Assembly (NCBI GenBank): GCA_910589415.1
Contig: OU342630.1
Span: 6,262,001-6,326,000 of the forward strand
DNA: 64,000 bases
Source of the DNA: Malachius bipustulatus
Taxonomy: Eukaryota; Arthropoda; Insecta; Coleoptera; Melyridae
Reading direction: 5' to 3'
Shown here: in pieces, positions 35,481 through 45,706 of the stretch
Layout of the letters: every line of letters begins with the position of its first letter
Numbering within the stretch: the stretch's first letter is position 1
Position numbers and translations under genes: made by a program
Notes under the pieces: model-generated
Told to the model about the DNA's origin: nothing
Database searches by the model: none
What the model saw: only the letters and a program-made list of their open reading frames with translations

Positions 35481-35997
35481 AAAAGAATAGAATAAAGGAA
35501 TAATTTTTCAACGGTATCGAGTTCTAACTATTCACCAGTGATATGGGTTTTACTTGCCCCTGAAAAAATGCCGTTAATTTACAGAGCGGAGAATAATAAT
35601 TATTCTAACGATCCAAAGAGAATGCCATCCTACACAAACGGCAGGTAAATAATTATAAATATACACTTTGCATACACTTTGGAAAATTGAAAATGAAATG
35701 ACAACATTGACAGCCCACATTAATATTGCCCAAACAAATAATAAATAATGTTAGATCAAGATGTAATTAGGTCAGTAAGTAATGAAATCATTTTTAAATA
35801 ATCGTCGGTCTAATTATTTACTATGAAATAAAATATGTGTAGCATAACCTTCTTAGAAGGCCGTAGAGCCTACACTCCATCTTACACTCCAGTTCTTTCA
35901 CAACATGCTAAAAACCTAATTATTAACCAACCCATAATATCAGGATAGATAGAGTCGTATCATATTAAATCTCAACAAAAGCATCGGTCTATAGAGG

Positions 35998-36200
35998 GTG
36001 AGTCAAATTCAAGCTACATCATTGGGATCTCGGAAACTATAAGAGATATACGGACTCGGTAACGACCGAAAATATCCTGATTTTTTTTCAGATTCTTTTA
36101 AACATAAAATTTAACAACTTTGCCCCAATTTAACAGAGTCAGTATCTCTTCCAGTTTCCAAGATCCCAATGATGTAGCTCGAATTTGACTCACCTTATAT
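35998..36200. mobile_element. About 200-bp foldback element
   Basis: GGTGAGTCAAATTCAAGCTA on the left and TAGCTCGAATTTGACTCACC on the right are near complements, continuing through CATCATTGGGATCTCGGAAA to the AGAGATAC and ACTCGGTAA module. The loop is about 70 bp. It ends directly before the inverted-repeat element that contains the BEL/Pao insertion. Confidence 0.6.
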
Positions 36201-36466
36201 ACAGCGGACTCTGTAAGCGCAGTGCGCGTTGCGTAATCCGCAGGCGGTATCCTATTTAATGCACGTGGTCTGTGTACAGCGCACTCTATTTGCGCACCCA
36301 TGCTGTCGTTGCGGATATTCGTTGCAATAGCCGCACGGCAACTGGTGCAAAATCAGTTGCAACGAAATGTTCTTGGTCTCGACGCATTTGATTATCAGCT
36401 ACTATTGAAAATGATTTTGGATCAAAATTTATTAAGCATCCTCGAGTTTTCTTGTCGTAATACTGC

Positions 36467-37036
36467 TGTTAACTCCGCGTCAAAGAGCAACACGAAATAT
36501 TAACGACGCGATTCGATCCTGAAAGGGGGCTAAATTAATGCGGCTCGATGCCGCGATGGTAATAACGAATCGCCACGGATGACAGGATCAAAATTTAGGG
36601 AAGGACCAGGCTGTAATTGCCAATGATTGACAGGAACACAATTAATTAATAATTATCGAAATTACTGACCTTGTGTCTTGTCCGACTAAAGGGGCACTTG
36701 TTTTAATTTGCGAGATGTTGTAACTATTATTATTGTTCACTCTGCTTCACTATGTAGGTACCCACGATTGTTCCACTACTTTATACCGCTTCCTTATTTA
36801 ATTAAAGAACTAGGTATCCCGTTTCCGTAACACCAGCATCGACGAGTCTGGTACGAACGGCACTCTTGGTCGAGCTCTCTCCTCTCTCGATGTTAAACCT
36901 CGACTCTTCTCTCTATGTGTGGTCCTGTCCGGTCAGGTGTCCTTTTCCTTCGTCCCGATGTGTAAAGGGATAGGAAGGGGTAGGAAACGGTGGTGTCTTA
37001 GAGAATACGAATCGATTATTCACCAAGGACGTAACA
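36467..37036 (-). repeat. 3' long terminal repeat of the BEL/Pao element
   Basis: 570 bp, plus-strand ends TGTTAACTCCGCG and GGACGTAACA. It appears identical to 43184-43753. It is preceded by the target duplication ACTGC. Open frames inside it (36919-37185) are shadows. Confidence 0.95.
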
Positions 37037-37050
37037 TACCGCCCACCAAA
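37037..37050 (-). other. Polypurine tract of the BEL/Pao element
   Basis: Read on the minus strand, GGTGGGCGGTA lies directly against the TGTTACG start of the 3' LTR. This is the expected place of the plus-strand priming tract. It is G-rich and interrupted by T and C. Confidence 0.6.
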
Positions 37051-37174
37051 ATTACCGGAGGAATTTTCCGCTATCAGAAAATTGAACCAAAAGCGAAACT
37101 AACGAAAACGAAACTAACGACAATAACAAAAACGAAACGAAACGACAAGTCAGGGACGAAATTCCCTGAGTCCG

Positions 37175-40100
37175 TTACTGGTTAGGTAACGGGCAAAGTT
37201 TGACCAGAGGTCGTTTACAAAGACCTCTGGTCGTACGAACCGAGGCAACCCTGGCGACACCATCCGCACCAGGGTGCAGAGAAACAATTCTTCCTAGAGC
37301 CCATTTCAAAGGAGACAACAATTCATCCTTTATCAACACCAACGAACCGATATCCGTTGACTCAAACAAATGGGTTTTCGACCATTTACTCCTCTGGTGG
37401 AAATTATGAAGATATTCAGCCCTCCAACGTGTCCAAAAATCACGTTGCATCCGTTGCACCAATTGCCAACGAGAAAGACGAGAAATCTTCAGATGTGACA
37501 AGTTCACATCCGGCACCGACGACAGAGGTTCCAAGGTCAGAAAATGACCAGGGGTCAACGCGGATAGATCGTTGGGGTCGCTACTAATGGGGCAAAGGGG
37601 GCGCGAATTCAAGACGGCCTCGATCTGAACGATGAAGGTGTTCAGCTCCTCATAAGTCAAAATTTGACCACCAATAACACGGGCCATGTGTGTTTTGACG
37701 GACTTAACACCGCTCTCCCACAGTCCACCGAAGTGTGGAGCTGAGGGTGGATTGAAGTGCCATCGAATACCTTCCCCTTCTGCGGCGATTTTCAAATTTG
37801 AGTTGAGCTCCTTGTTAGCTCCGACGAAATTGGTTCCACAGTCACTGTAGATGTCACTACAGCGACCGCGGCGAGCGACAAACCTCCTAAGAGCTGCCAG
37901 GAAAGTCTCTGACGATAAATCAGAAGCGATTTCGAGATGAATCGCGCGAGTCGCGAAACATACGAACAAACATAAATAGGCTTTAGAAGTTTTGACACCC
38001 CTATACCTCGACAAGACAATAGGAAAGGGTCCCCCATAATCGACCCCGACACAACTAAAAGGCTTCAATTGGGAGACACGAGCGACAGGTAAATTCCCCA
38101 TGGGAGGCTCCAACGAGAGGGGACGAGTGCGAAAGCAACGATTGCATTTCGACAAATAACTACGAATGACCCTACGAGCAGACAGGATCCAAAAATTTTG
38201 TTGAAGGAGATAATGAGTAGTGTTCACTCCTGGGTGCAAATTACCTCGATGTATCTGATCAATCAAAAGTTCAACCAACCTATGCCTTCCTGGCAACAAT
38301 GCGGGATATTTAGCGTCGAATGCTAAACCCGAATGCAACAGTCGACCCCCGACTCGCAAAATACCGAAATCATCAATAAAGGGCGACAATGACTGCAAGT
38401 ACTTGGCACATGGTTTACCAGAGCGAATTTTCTCCAATTCCGAAGAGAAGACCGAAGATTGAACAATTCTAACAATGTGCATGAGAGCAGCATGCAACTC
38501 AGAGACACTCAATGCACCAGTGGTCCTATTGACAGCACGACAATTGTTAGTGAAACGAAAACAACGAGCGATAATACCCTGAATTTTCCTCAAAGAAGAA
38601 AATCTTTTCAACAAAACATCGACATCCGAAATCTCTATCGTAGCGAACAAAACAATATTCCTTTTCTCCAGTTCAACATCAGAAGTGGGAGCAATGGGAA
38701 AGAGTGCTGGCCAAGATTCCAGCGGCAATCTGAGGAATTCAGGCCCCGCCCACCATGCGGAAGCCCCGACTAACTCCTCTGGTAACAAGCCCCGAGACGC
38801 GACGTCCGCTGGGTTGTCACCTGAACGTACATGATTCCAACAATCCGGAGGAATTCGATCCTGAATGTGGACGACACGATTCGAAACAAAAGTCTTCCAC
38901 CGATGTGGAGACGACTTGATCCAGGATAGAGCGACCGAAGAGTCACTCCAAGCGAAAACCTTATCAACAACAATGGATTGAGGACCTTGTTCAAGGACGA
39001 ACGAAACGAGATCTGATAGTAAGACTGCGGCACACAATTCCAGCCGTGGAACGGAGAGTGGTTTGAGCGGAGCAACACGAGACTTGGCAGTAACGAAACG
39101 AACCTGCACATTGCCATCGGCGTCCTCGAAACGATAATACACCACACCCGCATAACCTGCAGTCGACGCATCACAAAATGCGTGCAGTTGACACGACACG
39201 AAAGATCCTTCGGGAACCAAGCACCTAGGGATTGTCAACTTGGATAAAACATGAAGAGTGGACTTATATCGATTCCACTTTTCGACAACATCAGCTGGTG
39301 GATCTTCATCCCAATCCAGCCCGAGATACCACAAATGTTGAATGACTCGTTTTGCCATAAAGGTCAATGGGCACAAGAAACCCAACGGGTCATAGATCTT
39401 AGCGACTTCTGAGAGAATGCTTCTCTTAGTACAAGGTGAATCTATGGACTTAACCATGAACGAAAACGAATCAGTAGCCGATTGCCACTGAAGGCCAAGA
39501 ATTTTCACCGAAAAGTCCGATTCCGAATCAAAGTTGGATGACTGCTGTTGACAATGTTCAACCGGCAGATCCTGAAGCAATTGTGGATTGTTAGCAGACC
39601 ATTTCCGCAACTCAAATTGTCCCAATTGCAATAGCGAAATGAGCTGATTTCTCAACTCCAAGGTTTCCTCGATTTGATTTGCCCCAATGGCAAAATCATC
39701 GACATAAAGCCCGAGACGAATGGCTTTCGAAGCGAGAGGAAACTTCTCAGAATTTTCTTGAGCTAATTGTAACAAGCACCTAATGGCCAAATATGGCGAG
39801 GACGAAACACCATAAGTTACAGTGTTCAATTTGTAACTTCGAATAGGATCCTTTTCTGAAAAACGCCAACGAATTAATTGATACTGTCGTTGTGAATCTC
39901 CAACTAAAATTTGCCGATACATCTGCCTAATGTCACAAGTGAACACGAATTTGTTCTCTCGAAAACGAAGCAAAACACTAGTGATGTCATTTTGCAACTT
40001 GGGACCAATCAACAAGGTATCATTTAACGAAAGATTGTTCGATGCCTTGGCCGAGGCGTCGAACACGACACGAATTTTCGACGATACTGGGGCGAGCGAA

Positions 40101-42442
40101 GACACATCAGAAGACATCGAAACACCAGGGTCTTTAAAAACGCAATGATGCGGAATGTAATAAGAGTTTGCAGATTCCGACTCCAATGGCACCAACGACA
40201 TGTGCCCAGCCTCCAAATAATCTTTCATAAACTCTACATACATGTCTCTAATGTGAGGCAACCTCGACAATCGTCTCTCCAAAGCGAGCAAACGACGATC
40301 TGCGACATTCAACGAATCATTAAAGATAGGCAACTCTTTGCTATCCTTAAATGGCAACAATACCCCAAAACGACCTGATTCTTCTCGATAATGAGACTCA
40401 ACGAACAACGACTCAGCCTCTTGTTCCTCATTAGAGCAAACCTCAACTGAAGGCACCTCCTCAACTCTCCAAAATGCCTTAAGAGTCTCTTCAAGGGTCG
40501 AATCTACCGACGCAAAACAAGCTTGAACCTCGCCCGCAACCTTCGACGAAATGGTTCCCAAAAGAACCCAACCAAACGTCGTGTTCATTGCGGCTGGACA
40601 GTTATCACTGCCCGACAAATAACCACCATGAACAATATTGGGAAAGATGTCAGCTCCTAGCAAAACATCGACAGAACCAGGCGTGTACCAATTAGGATCC
40701 GCTAACTTCAAATTATCAAGCGCCTTCGATGGCGAAATGTCAACACTGGGAAGTTTTCCACAAATATTGGGCAAGACCAAAGTACTTACTTTAAAAGTAG
40801 GTGATGGTACCCCAACGGGACGAATAATGCAATCAGATGATCCCTGGGCCGATCCCAAGGTCGCGTGACCCAAACAAGAAATAGGTGTTGATGATCGATT
40901 CAAGTGCAAGCCCAAACGCTTGCGGCACCGATCAGTAATAAAAGACGACTGACTGCCAGAGTCAATTAAAGAACGAACCACTTGATAGTTGCCCCACTTG
41001 TCTTGAACTTCAATACATGCGGTTGCTAAAAGAACCGTAGTATTGCTACGAGAACGAGAACGAACATCCTGAAAGGATGGGAGAGAAGACATGGCAACCG
41101 TGGATGCGACTGGAGGCGGCTCAACTCGATGAGAAGCTGCTCCATCCGAATTACTAAGTTTAACGAAATGTAATAAAGAGTGGTGCCGACCTGCACACTC
41201 CTTACACGAATGAGAAGAGGGGCACTGCTTCACCAAGTGTGAAGGGCCAAAACAATTTAGGCACAAGCGCGCTGCCTTCACAGCCTCAAAACGCTTGCGC
41301 GGGTCCAACTTCAAAAAAGAACGACAATTCGAGATCGGGTGTTCTCCATTACAATGGAAGCACGACTGCTTCGATGAAGACGCACTCGACGTTGACAAAA
41401 ATGCATGTGAATTCCTCGATTCCACTTTTCCACCAGACTTGACGCTACTCCGCTTACCAACGACTGCAGACGGAGATAGGTCATTCCCCAAAGATGATTC
41501 TAATGCACGACACTGTGACGACAAAAACTTGTGCAAATCCTGATATGATGGAAACTCTTCAGATGCAAATTGGAGTTCGAAACGCTTTCGAGTAGCGTTA
41601 TCCAATTTCTGTAGCAACCAGTTGAACAAAGTGAAATCCCAGAGAGAGACGCCTGAGACCTGACCCAAAGCTGTAATATTTTCTGAAAAGGTATTCAACA
41701 ATTCACGAAGCGATTGTGAGGAATCAGAATCCGTTATTTTGGGAGCATTACAAATCGCCTGCCAATAACACGTCGCAAGTACTCGCTCATTCTGATACCT
41801 TTGGACAAGAGTATCGAAAGCTATCGAATAATTGTCATCTGTCAGTGGTAAATGTTTGACAAGGGTAAGAGGTTCCTTCGACAAAGTCGAAACTAAATAC
41901 TGGAACTTCTCAATTGGAGCTAACGAATCATTCGAATGAATCAAAGTCCTAAACAAATCATAATAAACCGACCACATCCTCAACGAACCATCAAAAGTAG
42001 GTATACCGATACGAGGCAATTTCACATGTGAACTTGCAGAGGGGGGTAGCGCGGGAGCACCAGACTGTCGACTATTTAACGATTCACTCGAACCATGACG
42101 TGATTTCACCACCGTATCCTGAGTCGATTCCAACGACAATTGAACCGCTCTAATCTGAAAATAAACCGAATCAACTTCGATAAGTAGTCCCGAGTATGAT
42201 TTCCAAATCTCCGATGACACATCTACGACCAAAGCACTCTTATCTGCCGACTCAACCGTAATCAGGATATTTCTATCAACCTCCTGCACCTGACTGTACA
42301 AATCCGAAGCGCTGTCGCATGCAGCCAGGACAATAAAACGCGACTTTTCATCAATGGGTGCTGAAACTACTGTCAGAATCGAGTTCAAACGAGTCAAAAA
42401 CTTCGAAACAGAAGCGTTTGCTCCGACCAAAGTGTTGGACAT
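37175..42442 (-). CDS. BEL/Pao Gag-Pol polyprotein
   Basis: 1755 codons without a stop, from the ATG at 42442 (context AAAATGTCC) read as MSNTLVGANAS; the frame is open a few codons upstream but only through TTG codons. Order of domains: Gag (about 1-340, DUF1759-like), three Cys/His knuckles (CFHCNGEHPISNC at 361, CLNCFGPSHLVKQC at 394, CKECAGRHH at 413), aspartic protease with DSGS at 494, reverse transcriptase with Asp837 and YVDD at 913-916, the Pao-specific KIYDPLGFLCPLTF region (about 1015), RNase H (Asp1091, Glu1135, Asp1167, Asp1213), integrase HHCC zinc site (His1398, His1403, Cys1433, Cys1436) and DDE core (Asp1468, Asp1534, Glu1576), then a C-terminal DUF5641-like tail. All catalytic residues are present. 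Gag and Pol are in one frame, as usual for BEL/Pao. No env. Confidence 0.95.
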   Translation of the reverse strand: MSNTLVGANASVSKFLTRLNSILTVVSAPIDEKSRFIVLAACDSASDLYSQVQEVDRNILITVESADKSALVVDVSSEIWKSYSGLLIEVDSVYFQIRAVQLSLESTQDTVVKSRHGSSESLNSRQSGAPALPPSASSHVKLPRIGIPTFDGSLRMWSVYYDLFRTLIHSNDSLAPIEKFQYLVSTLSKEPLTLVKHLPLTDDNYSIAFDTLVQRYQNERVLATCYWQAICNAPKITDSDSSQSLRELLNTFSENITALGQVSGVSLWDFTLFNWLLQKLDNATRKRFELQFASEEFPSYQDLHKFLSSQCRALESSLGNDLSPSAVVGKRSSVKSGGKVESRNSHAFLSTSSASSSKQSCFHCNGEHPISNCRSFLKLDPRKRFEAVKAARLCLNCFGPSHLVKQCPSSHSCKECAGRHHSLLHFVKLSNSDGAASHRVEPPPVASTVAMSSLPSFQDVRSRSRSNTTVLLATACIEVQDKWGNYQVVRSLIDSGSQSSFITDRCRKRLGLHLNRSSTPISCLGHATLGSAQGSSDCIIRPVGVPSPTFKVSTLVLPNICGKLPSVDISPSKALDNLKLADPNWYTPGSVDVLLGADIFPNIVHGGYLSGSDNCPAAMNTTFGWVLLGTISSKVAGEVQACFASVDSTLEETLKAFWRVEEVPSVEVCSNEEQEAESLFVESHYREESGRFGVLLPFKDSKELPIFNDSLNVADRRLLALERRLSRLPHIRDMYVEFMKDYLEAGHMSLVPLESESANSYYIPHHCVFKDPGVSMSSDVSSLAPVSSKIRVVFDASAKASNNLSLNDTLLIGPKLQNDITSVLLRFRENKFVFTCDIRQMYRQILVGDSQRQYQLIRWRFSEKDPIRSYKLNTVTYGVSSSPYLAIRCLLQLAQENSEKFPLASKAIRLGLYVDDFAIGANQIEETLELRNQLISLLQLGQFELRKWSANNPQLLQDLPVEHCQQQSSNFDSESDFSVKILGLQWQSATDSFSFMVKSIDSPCTKRSILSEVAKIYDPLGFLCPLTFMAKRVIQHLWYLGLDWDEDPPADVVEKWNRYKSTLHVLSKLTIPRCLVPEGSFVSCQLHAFCDASTAGYAGVVYYRFEDADGNVQVRFVTAKSRVAPLKPLSVPRLELCAAVLLSDLVSFVLEQGPQSIVVDKVFAWSDSSVALSWIKSSPHRWKTFVSNRVVHIQDRIPPDCWNHVRSGDNPADVASRGLLPEELVGASAWWAGPEFLRLPLESWPALFPIAPTSDVELEKRNIVLFATIEISDVDVLLKRFSSLRKIQGIIARCFRFTNNCRAVNRTTGALSVSELHAALMHIVRIVQSSVFSSELEKIRSGKPCAKYLQSLSPFIDDFGILRVGGRLLHSGLAFDAKYPALLPGRHRLVELLIDQIHRGNLHPGVNTTHYLLQQNFWILSARRVIRSYLSKCNRCFRTRPLSLEPPMGNLPVARVSQLKPFSCVGVDYGGPFPIVLSRYRGVKTSKAYLCLFVCFATRAIHLEIASDLSSETFLAALRRFVARRGRCSDIYSDCGTNFVGANKELNSNLKIAAEGEGIRWHFNPPSAPHFGGLWESGVKSVKTHMARVIGGQILTYEELNTFIVQIEAVLNSRPLCPISSDPNDLSALTPGHFLTLEPLSSVPDVNLSHLKISRLSRWQLVQRMQRDFWTRWRAEYLHNFHQRSKWSKTHLFESTDIGSLVLIKDELLSPLKWALGRIVSLHPGADGVARVASVRTTRGLCKRPLVKLCPLPNQ

Positions 42443-42484
42443 TTTGCTAAAGAGTATCAACAAAACACTAAAGCAATAAACGAA

Positions 42485-42904
42485 TAAGGGTTATTTTTTA
42501 CACCTGTAAAAAATACAACGACAACGAAATACGAACAATAACTAAAAATAAGTGCCTAACCAAGTGAAGGTTACTTATTTAAAAACGAGTTGAAAATAAA
42601 TTGACTTTGAAATTCACCAAAAAACAATACTTGAGATACCGAGTGTACCCAGTAGGTATACCGTGAATACAAAAATCAATATTTTCCCTGTAACAACGAA
42701 AAAGGGTTATTCGTTAAAAACCTGTAAAAATACAACAACAACGAACGATGAGCAATACCAAAAATAAGTACCTAACCAAGTGAAAGTTACTTATTTAATA
42801 TCGAGTTGAAAATAAATTATTGAATTCGAATTCACCAAAAACAATACTTAAGATACCGAGTGTACCCAGTATACCGTGAATGCAAAAATCAATATTCTGC
42901 CCTG
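42485..42904 (-). repeat. Tandem duplication in the 5' leader of the BEL/Pao element
   Basis: Two copies of about 205 bp (42485-42690 and 42701-42904) share TACCGAGTGTACCCAGTA, AAGTTACTTATTTAA and CAAAAATCAATATT with roughly 90 per cent agreement by eye. They lie between the primer site and the Gag start, in the untranslated leader, where packaging signals would be expected. Confidence 0.75.
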
Positions 42905-43159
42905 CGAATTCAGAGAGAAAATATTTCAACTATTACAGAGGTTTTTAAAACGAACACCTGCAACGAACGAAGAAGTGGAGTGAGGTGAGAATGGAGTAAA
43001 ATTAGTGGAATGGGTGAAAATGCCGTCTGGCGTCCTTTGGATCGACTATTTCGAATCCTTTGACCTACAAACAGGCTACCTTAACACAGTGAGTGAGAAA
43101 CTAATTTCAAACAAATGATGCAACCAATTAATGAACTATATTTCCACGAGCTTTCCTAT

Positions 43160-43177
43160 CCGACTACGGAGGGACCA
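43160..43177 (-). other. Primer binding site of the BEL/Pao element
   Basis: Six T residues downstream of the 5' LTR (minus strand) comes TGGTCCCTCCGTAGTCGG, which begins with the TGG complementary to the CCA end of a tRNA. The implied tRNA ends CTACGGAGGGACCA. I could not match this to a specific insect tRNA from memory. Confidence 0.65.
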
Positions 43178-43183
43178 AAAAAA

Positions 43184-43753
43184 TGTTAACTCCGCGTCAA
43201 AGAGCAACACGAAATATTAACGACGCGATTCGATCCTGAAAGGGGGCTAAATTAATGCGGCTCGATGCCGCGATGGTAATAACGAATCGCCACGGATGAC
43301 AGGATCAAAATTTAGGGAAGGACCAGGCTGTAATTGCCAATGATTGACAGGAACACAATTAATTAATAATTATCGAAATTACTGACCTTGTGTCTTGTCC
43401 GACTAAAGGGGCACTTGTTTTAATTTGCGAGATGTTGTAACTATTATTATTGTTCACTCTGCTTCACTATGTAGGTACCCACGATTGTTCCACTACTTTA
43501 TACCGCTTCCTTATTTAATTAAAGAACTAGGTATCCCGTTTCCGTAACACCAGCATCGACGAGTCTGGTACGAACGGCACTCTTGGTCGAGCTCTCTCCT
43601 CTCTCGATGTTAAACCTCGACTCTTCTCTCTATGTGTGGTCCTGTCCGGTCAGGTGTCCTTTTCCTTCGTCCCGATGTGTAAAGGGATAGGAAGGGGTAG
43701 GAAACGGTGGTGTCTTAGAGAATACGAATCGATTATTCACCAAGGACGTAACA
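43184..43753 (-). repeat. 5' long terminal repeat of the BEL/Pao element
   Basis: 570 bp, apparently identical to 36467-37036, followed by the target duplication ACTGC at 43754-43758. In element orientation it runs TGTTACGTCC to GTTAACA and would hold the promoter and start site. Confidence 0.95.
43493..43504 (-). promoter_or_regulatory. Possible TATA box in the 5' LTR
   Basis: The minus strand reads GGTATAAAGTAG about 250 bp into the LTR. It is the best TATAAA match in the repeat and lies upstream of the LTR 3' half and leader. No other promoter element was checked, and BEL/Pao LTRs may lack a TATA box. Confidence 0.35.
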
Positions 43754-43969
43754 ACTGCTGTAGTTCTTTTGTACTAATGTTGATAATAATAAATCCTCAT
43801 CATCTTCCTCATCTTCGAGAAGCAATATTGCACAACTGCCAGTAAAATAATTACAATAATAACACATTTGCATAGTACGCATCCTACATAGACCACTTTC
43901 GTTGCGCAATAAGGATGCGCAGTCAGTAGTGCGTACTGCGCTTGCGGACTCTGCTCTAGATAGACCAAA

Positions 43970-45270
43970 GCTTAACCGGCCCGTCGTCCACGTCCACCGA
44001 GAAAACCTCCCTTGCAGCACATTACTTTGTCCCAATATTGGATAGATATGGGTAAAAGCATAATATCTTAAATAGGCCCAATATGTGGATTGTCTGGCCA
44101 ATATTGGCGTTACACTGGATCAGAACTGATCAGAATAGAAAAATCTCTACAAGGGGTTTTTGCATTATCCGAGGTAGAAGTTAATAATATCTAGGATAGA
44201 GGTTACGAGTATTTCCAAATAGTTTTTATGGCATGATTTTAATTTTTTTACATAAAATTTTACGACTTCCTTAGACCCGAGTAATAATCGAATGGTAAAT
44301 TTACCAGTTCGCTGCACCCGCAGGCAACATTTGCCGGCTGTTTGTCACAACCGCCCATTATTTAGGTTGGAGTGAAAACAACACATTAGCCAACATTTGG
44401 CAGTTGTTTTCTCACTGGCCGATCTAAAAACAGTTTCAAGAATTGGAGTTTCGCAAGCAAGCTGTGGTGCATACGAGTTGCATTTGTCTTCAGATTATGG
44501 CACTTTATAACATAATTATGTGCTTATCCTGAAAACATTAACGAGCTGGGCGACGCGGGCGTTGCTCGCAGTCATCACACGCGTCTGGGACTGGTTGGTT
44601 AGCCGCCGTTTCATTAGCGCGTTGACAGCCCAACTGCCGAAATTACATTCCTTGCTTTTTTCCGCTACTGAAAAAATATCAACCTATTTATATGCGCAGC
44701 GGCGAAGCCGAATATCGTCTGCCCTGTAAAATAATAAGAATTTTCACCCATTTCCTAGTAACATACCCACTACCCACTTTAAATTTTCCCTTCTTTATTT
44801 TAAAAATGATAATGAAAGACCAATAATAATAAACACCCATACTACTTTTCAGAGAAGTACAATAATTAGAAATGTTCTATGATTTAAGTAAGTACGGTTA
44901 ATGTAAAATTGTATATTATTATAATATGAGCGATTATGAAGACATTATTCACCAGATAATGATAATGCCAGGAGCTTTAGCGGGTTTTATGTCTTTAGTA
45001 AGACAAAATTTTGTGACTTATTCTTTGTGTTATAGTATATCTTGATGACGTCGGAAATGTCCGATGAAAGCTCGATGTAGCTTTTTCACTCCTTAAGATA
45101 TATTTTATTCATTTATTTGAACTCCTCGATCTCCAAACTACCATTTGGTGCATAAATTGATGAAAAATCGTCATTTATAATTTTGGAACTTTTTACTAGT
45201 GCATGTATTAATTAATAGATAAAAATTTAATTTATCAATTAAGTAAAAGAGGAAACAATTAAATCTATGT
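43970..45270. other. Unassigned DNA with a GC-richer patch
   Basis: No gene recognised. 44530-44730 is GC-rich with an open frame (44520-44729, plus) of no known family. The rest is AT-rich. 44290-44410 contains AACATTTGCCGGCTG and AACATTTGGCAGTTG, a loose local repeat. Confidence 0.35.
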
Positions 45271-45602
45271 CCCAATATTCCATGGACATAGAGCAACCAC
45301 AGATTACTGAGGTAAAAAAAGTCGCTCGGACCAAAGACCAAACTTATCTCTATACCAAAATGCTTCGTTTGTCCGTGAGAGGGCTTCAAAGTCTTTTGAA
45401 AATTTTAGTTTTTTTTTTGAAATAGCTCAAAGTCGGCTGATTCCAATTCGATGAAATTTGGTATGGTAAATTTCTTATTAAAAGTACTAATTTCTGATGT
45501 ACATGATAATTTGACGGAAACCCGGGAAGGGGTAAAAGTACCCCTACCCTCCATTAAAATCGATCGTAATTATTGATAGGGTAGCAGGAACGCTGTTCAT
45601 GT
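45271..45602 (+). repeat. Half copy of the mariner-derived palindrome (14891-16062)
   Basis: CCCAATATTCCATGGACATA through AGGAACGCTGTTCATG matches the left arm 14891-15210 closely, including GGAAACCCGGGAAGGGGT. It stops before the spacer, so the transposase remnant and the second arm are absent. A 7-base duplication (ACCAAAG) distinguishes it near 45335. Confidence 0.75.
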
Positions 45603-45706
45603 TCATAAAAAAAATTATTAATAATTTTTATTACGCAGAAACGATTTTATTCACGTTTATTGGTCTTAACAATAATATCGAGTGTTCAATAATTAACAAG
45701 TCCTGA

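Larger units (their letters stand above)
36467..43753 (-). mobile_element. Full-length BEL/Pao LTR retrotransposon
   Basis: A complete 7287-bp element in minus orientation: two 570-bp LTRs that look identical by eye, TGTTAC...TAACA ends in element orientation, a primer site, a tandemly duplicated 5' leader, one uninterrupted Gag-Pol frame and a purine-rich tract before the 3' LTR. ACTGC at 36462-36466 and 43754-43758 is the 5-bp target duplication, within the 4-6 bp usual for BEL/Pao. Identical LTRs and an undamaged frame mean a recent insertion that may still be active. There is no envelope-like gene: the polyprotein stop lies about 140 bp from the 3' LTR. It landed in an older inverted-repeat element. 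Confidence 0.95.
36203..43958 (-). mobile_element. Small inverted-repeat element (Harbinger-like?) split by BEL/Pao
   Basis: GCGGACTCTGTAAGCGCAGT at the left and the related inverted end CTGCGCTTGCGGACTCTGC at the right flank the retrotransposon insertion. Without it the element is about 460 bp. On the minus strand right of the insertion (about 43880-43760) a frame reads AILLLEDEEDDEDLLLSTL, resembling the acidic leucine-rich start of Harbinger transposases; it is lost soon after. The assignment is tentative because no clear target duplication was found. Confidence 0.4.

Noticed and set aside
37037..37174. Search for an envelope-like gene between integrase and 3' LTR
   Set aside because: Only about 140 bp lie there, with no room for a second gene.
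38459..41543. Several plus- and minus-strand frames of 60-134 codons inside the BEL/Pao region
   Set aside because: They are shadows of the long Gag-Pol frame in other frames.
42443..42463. Seven extra codons upstream of the Gag-Pol ATG
   Set aside because: They begin at a TTG. The first ATG, at 42442, has an A at -3 and gives a normal BEL/Pao Gag start.
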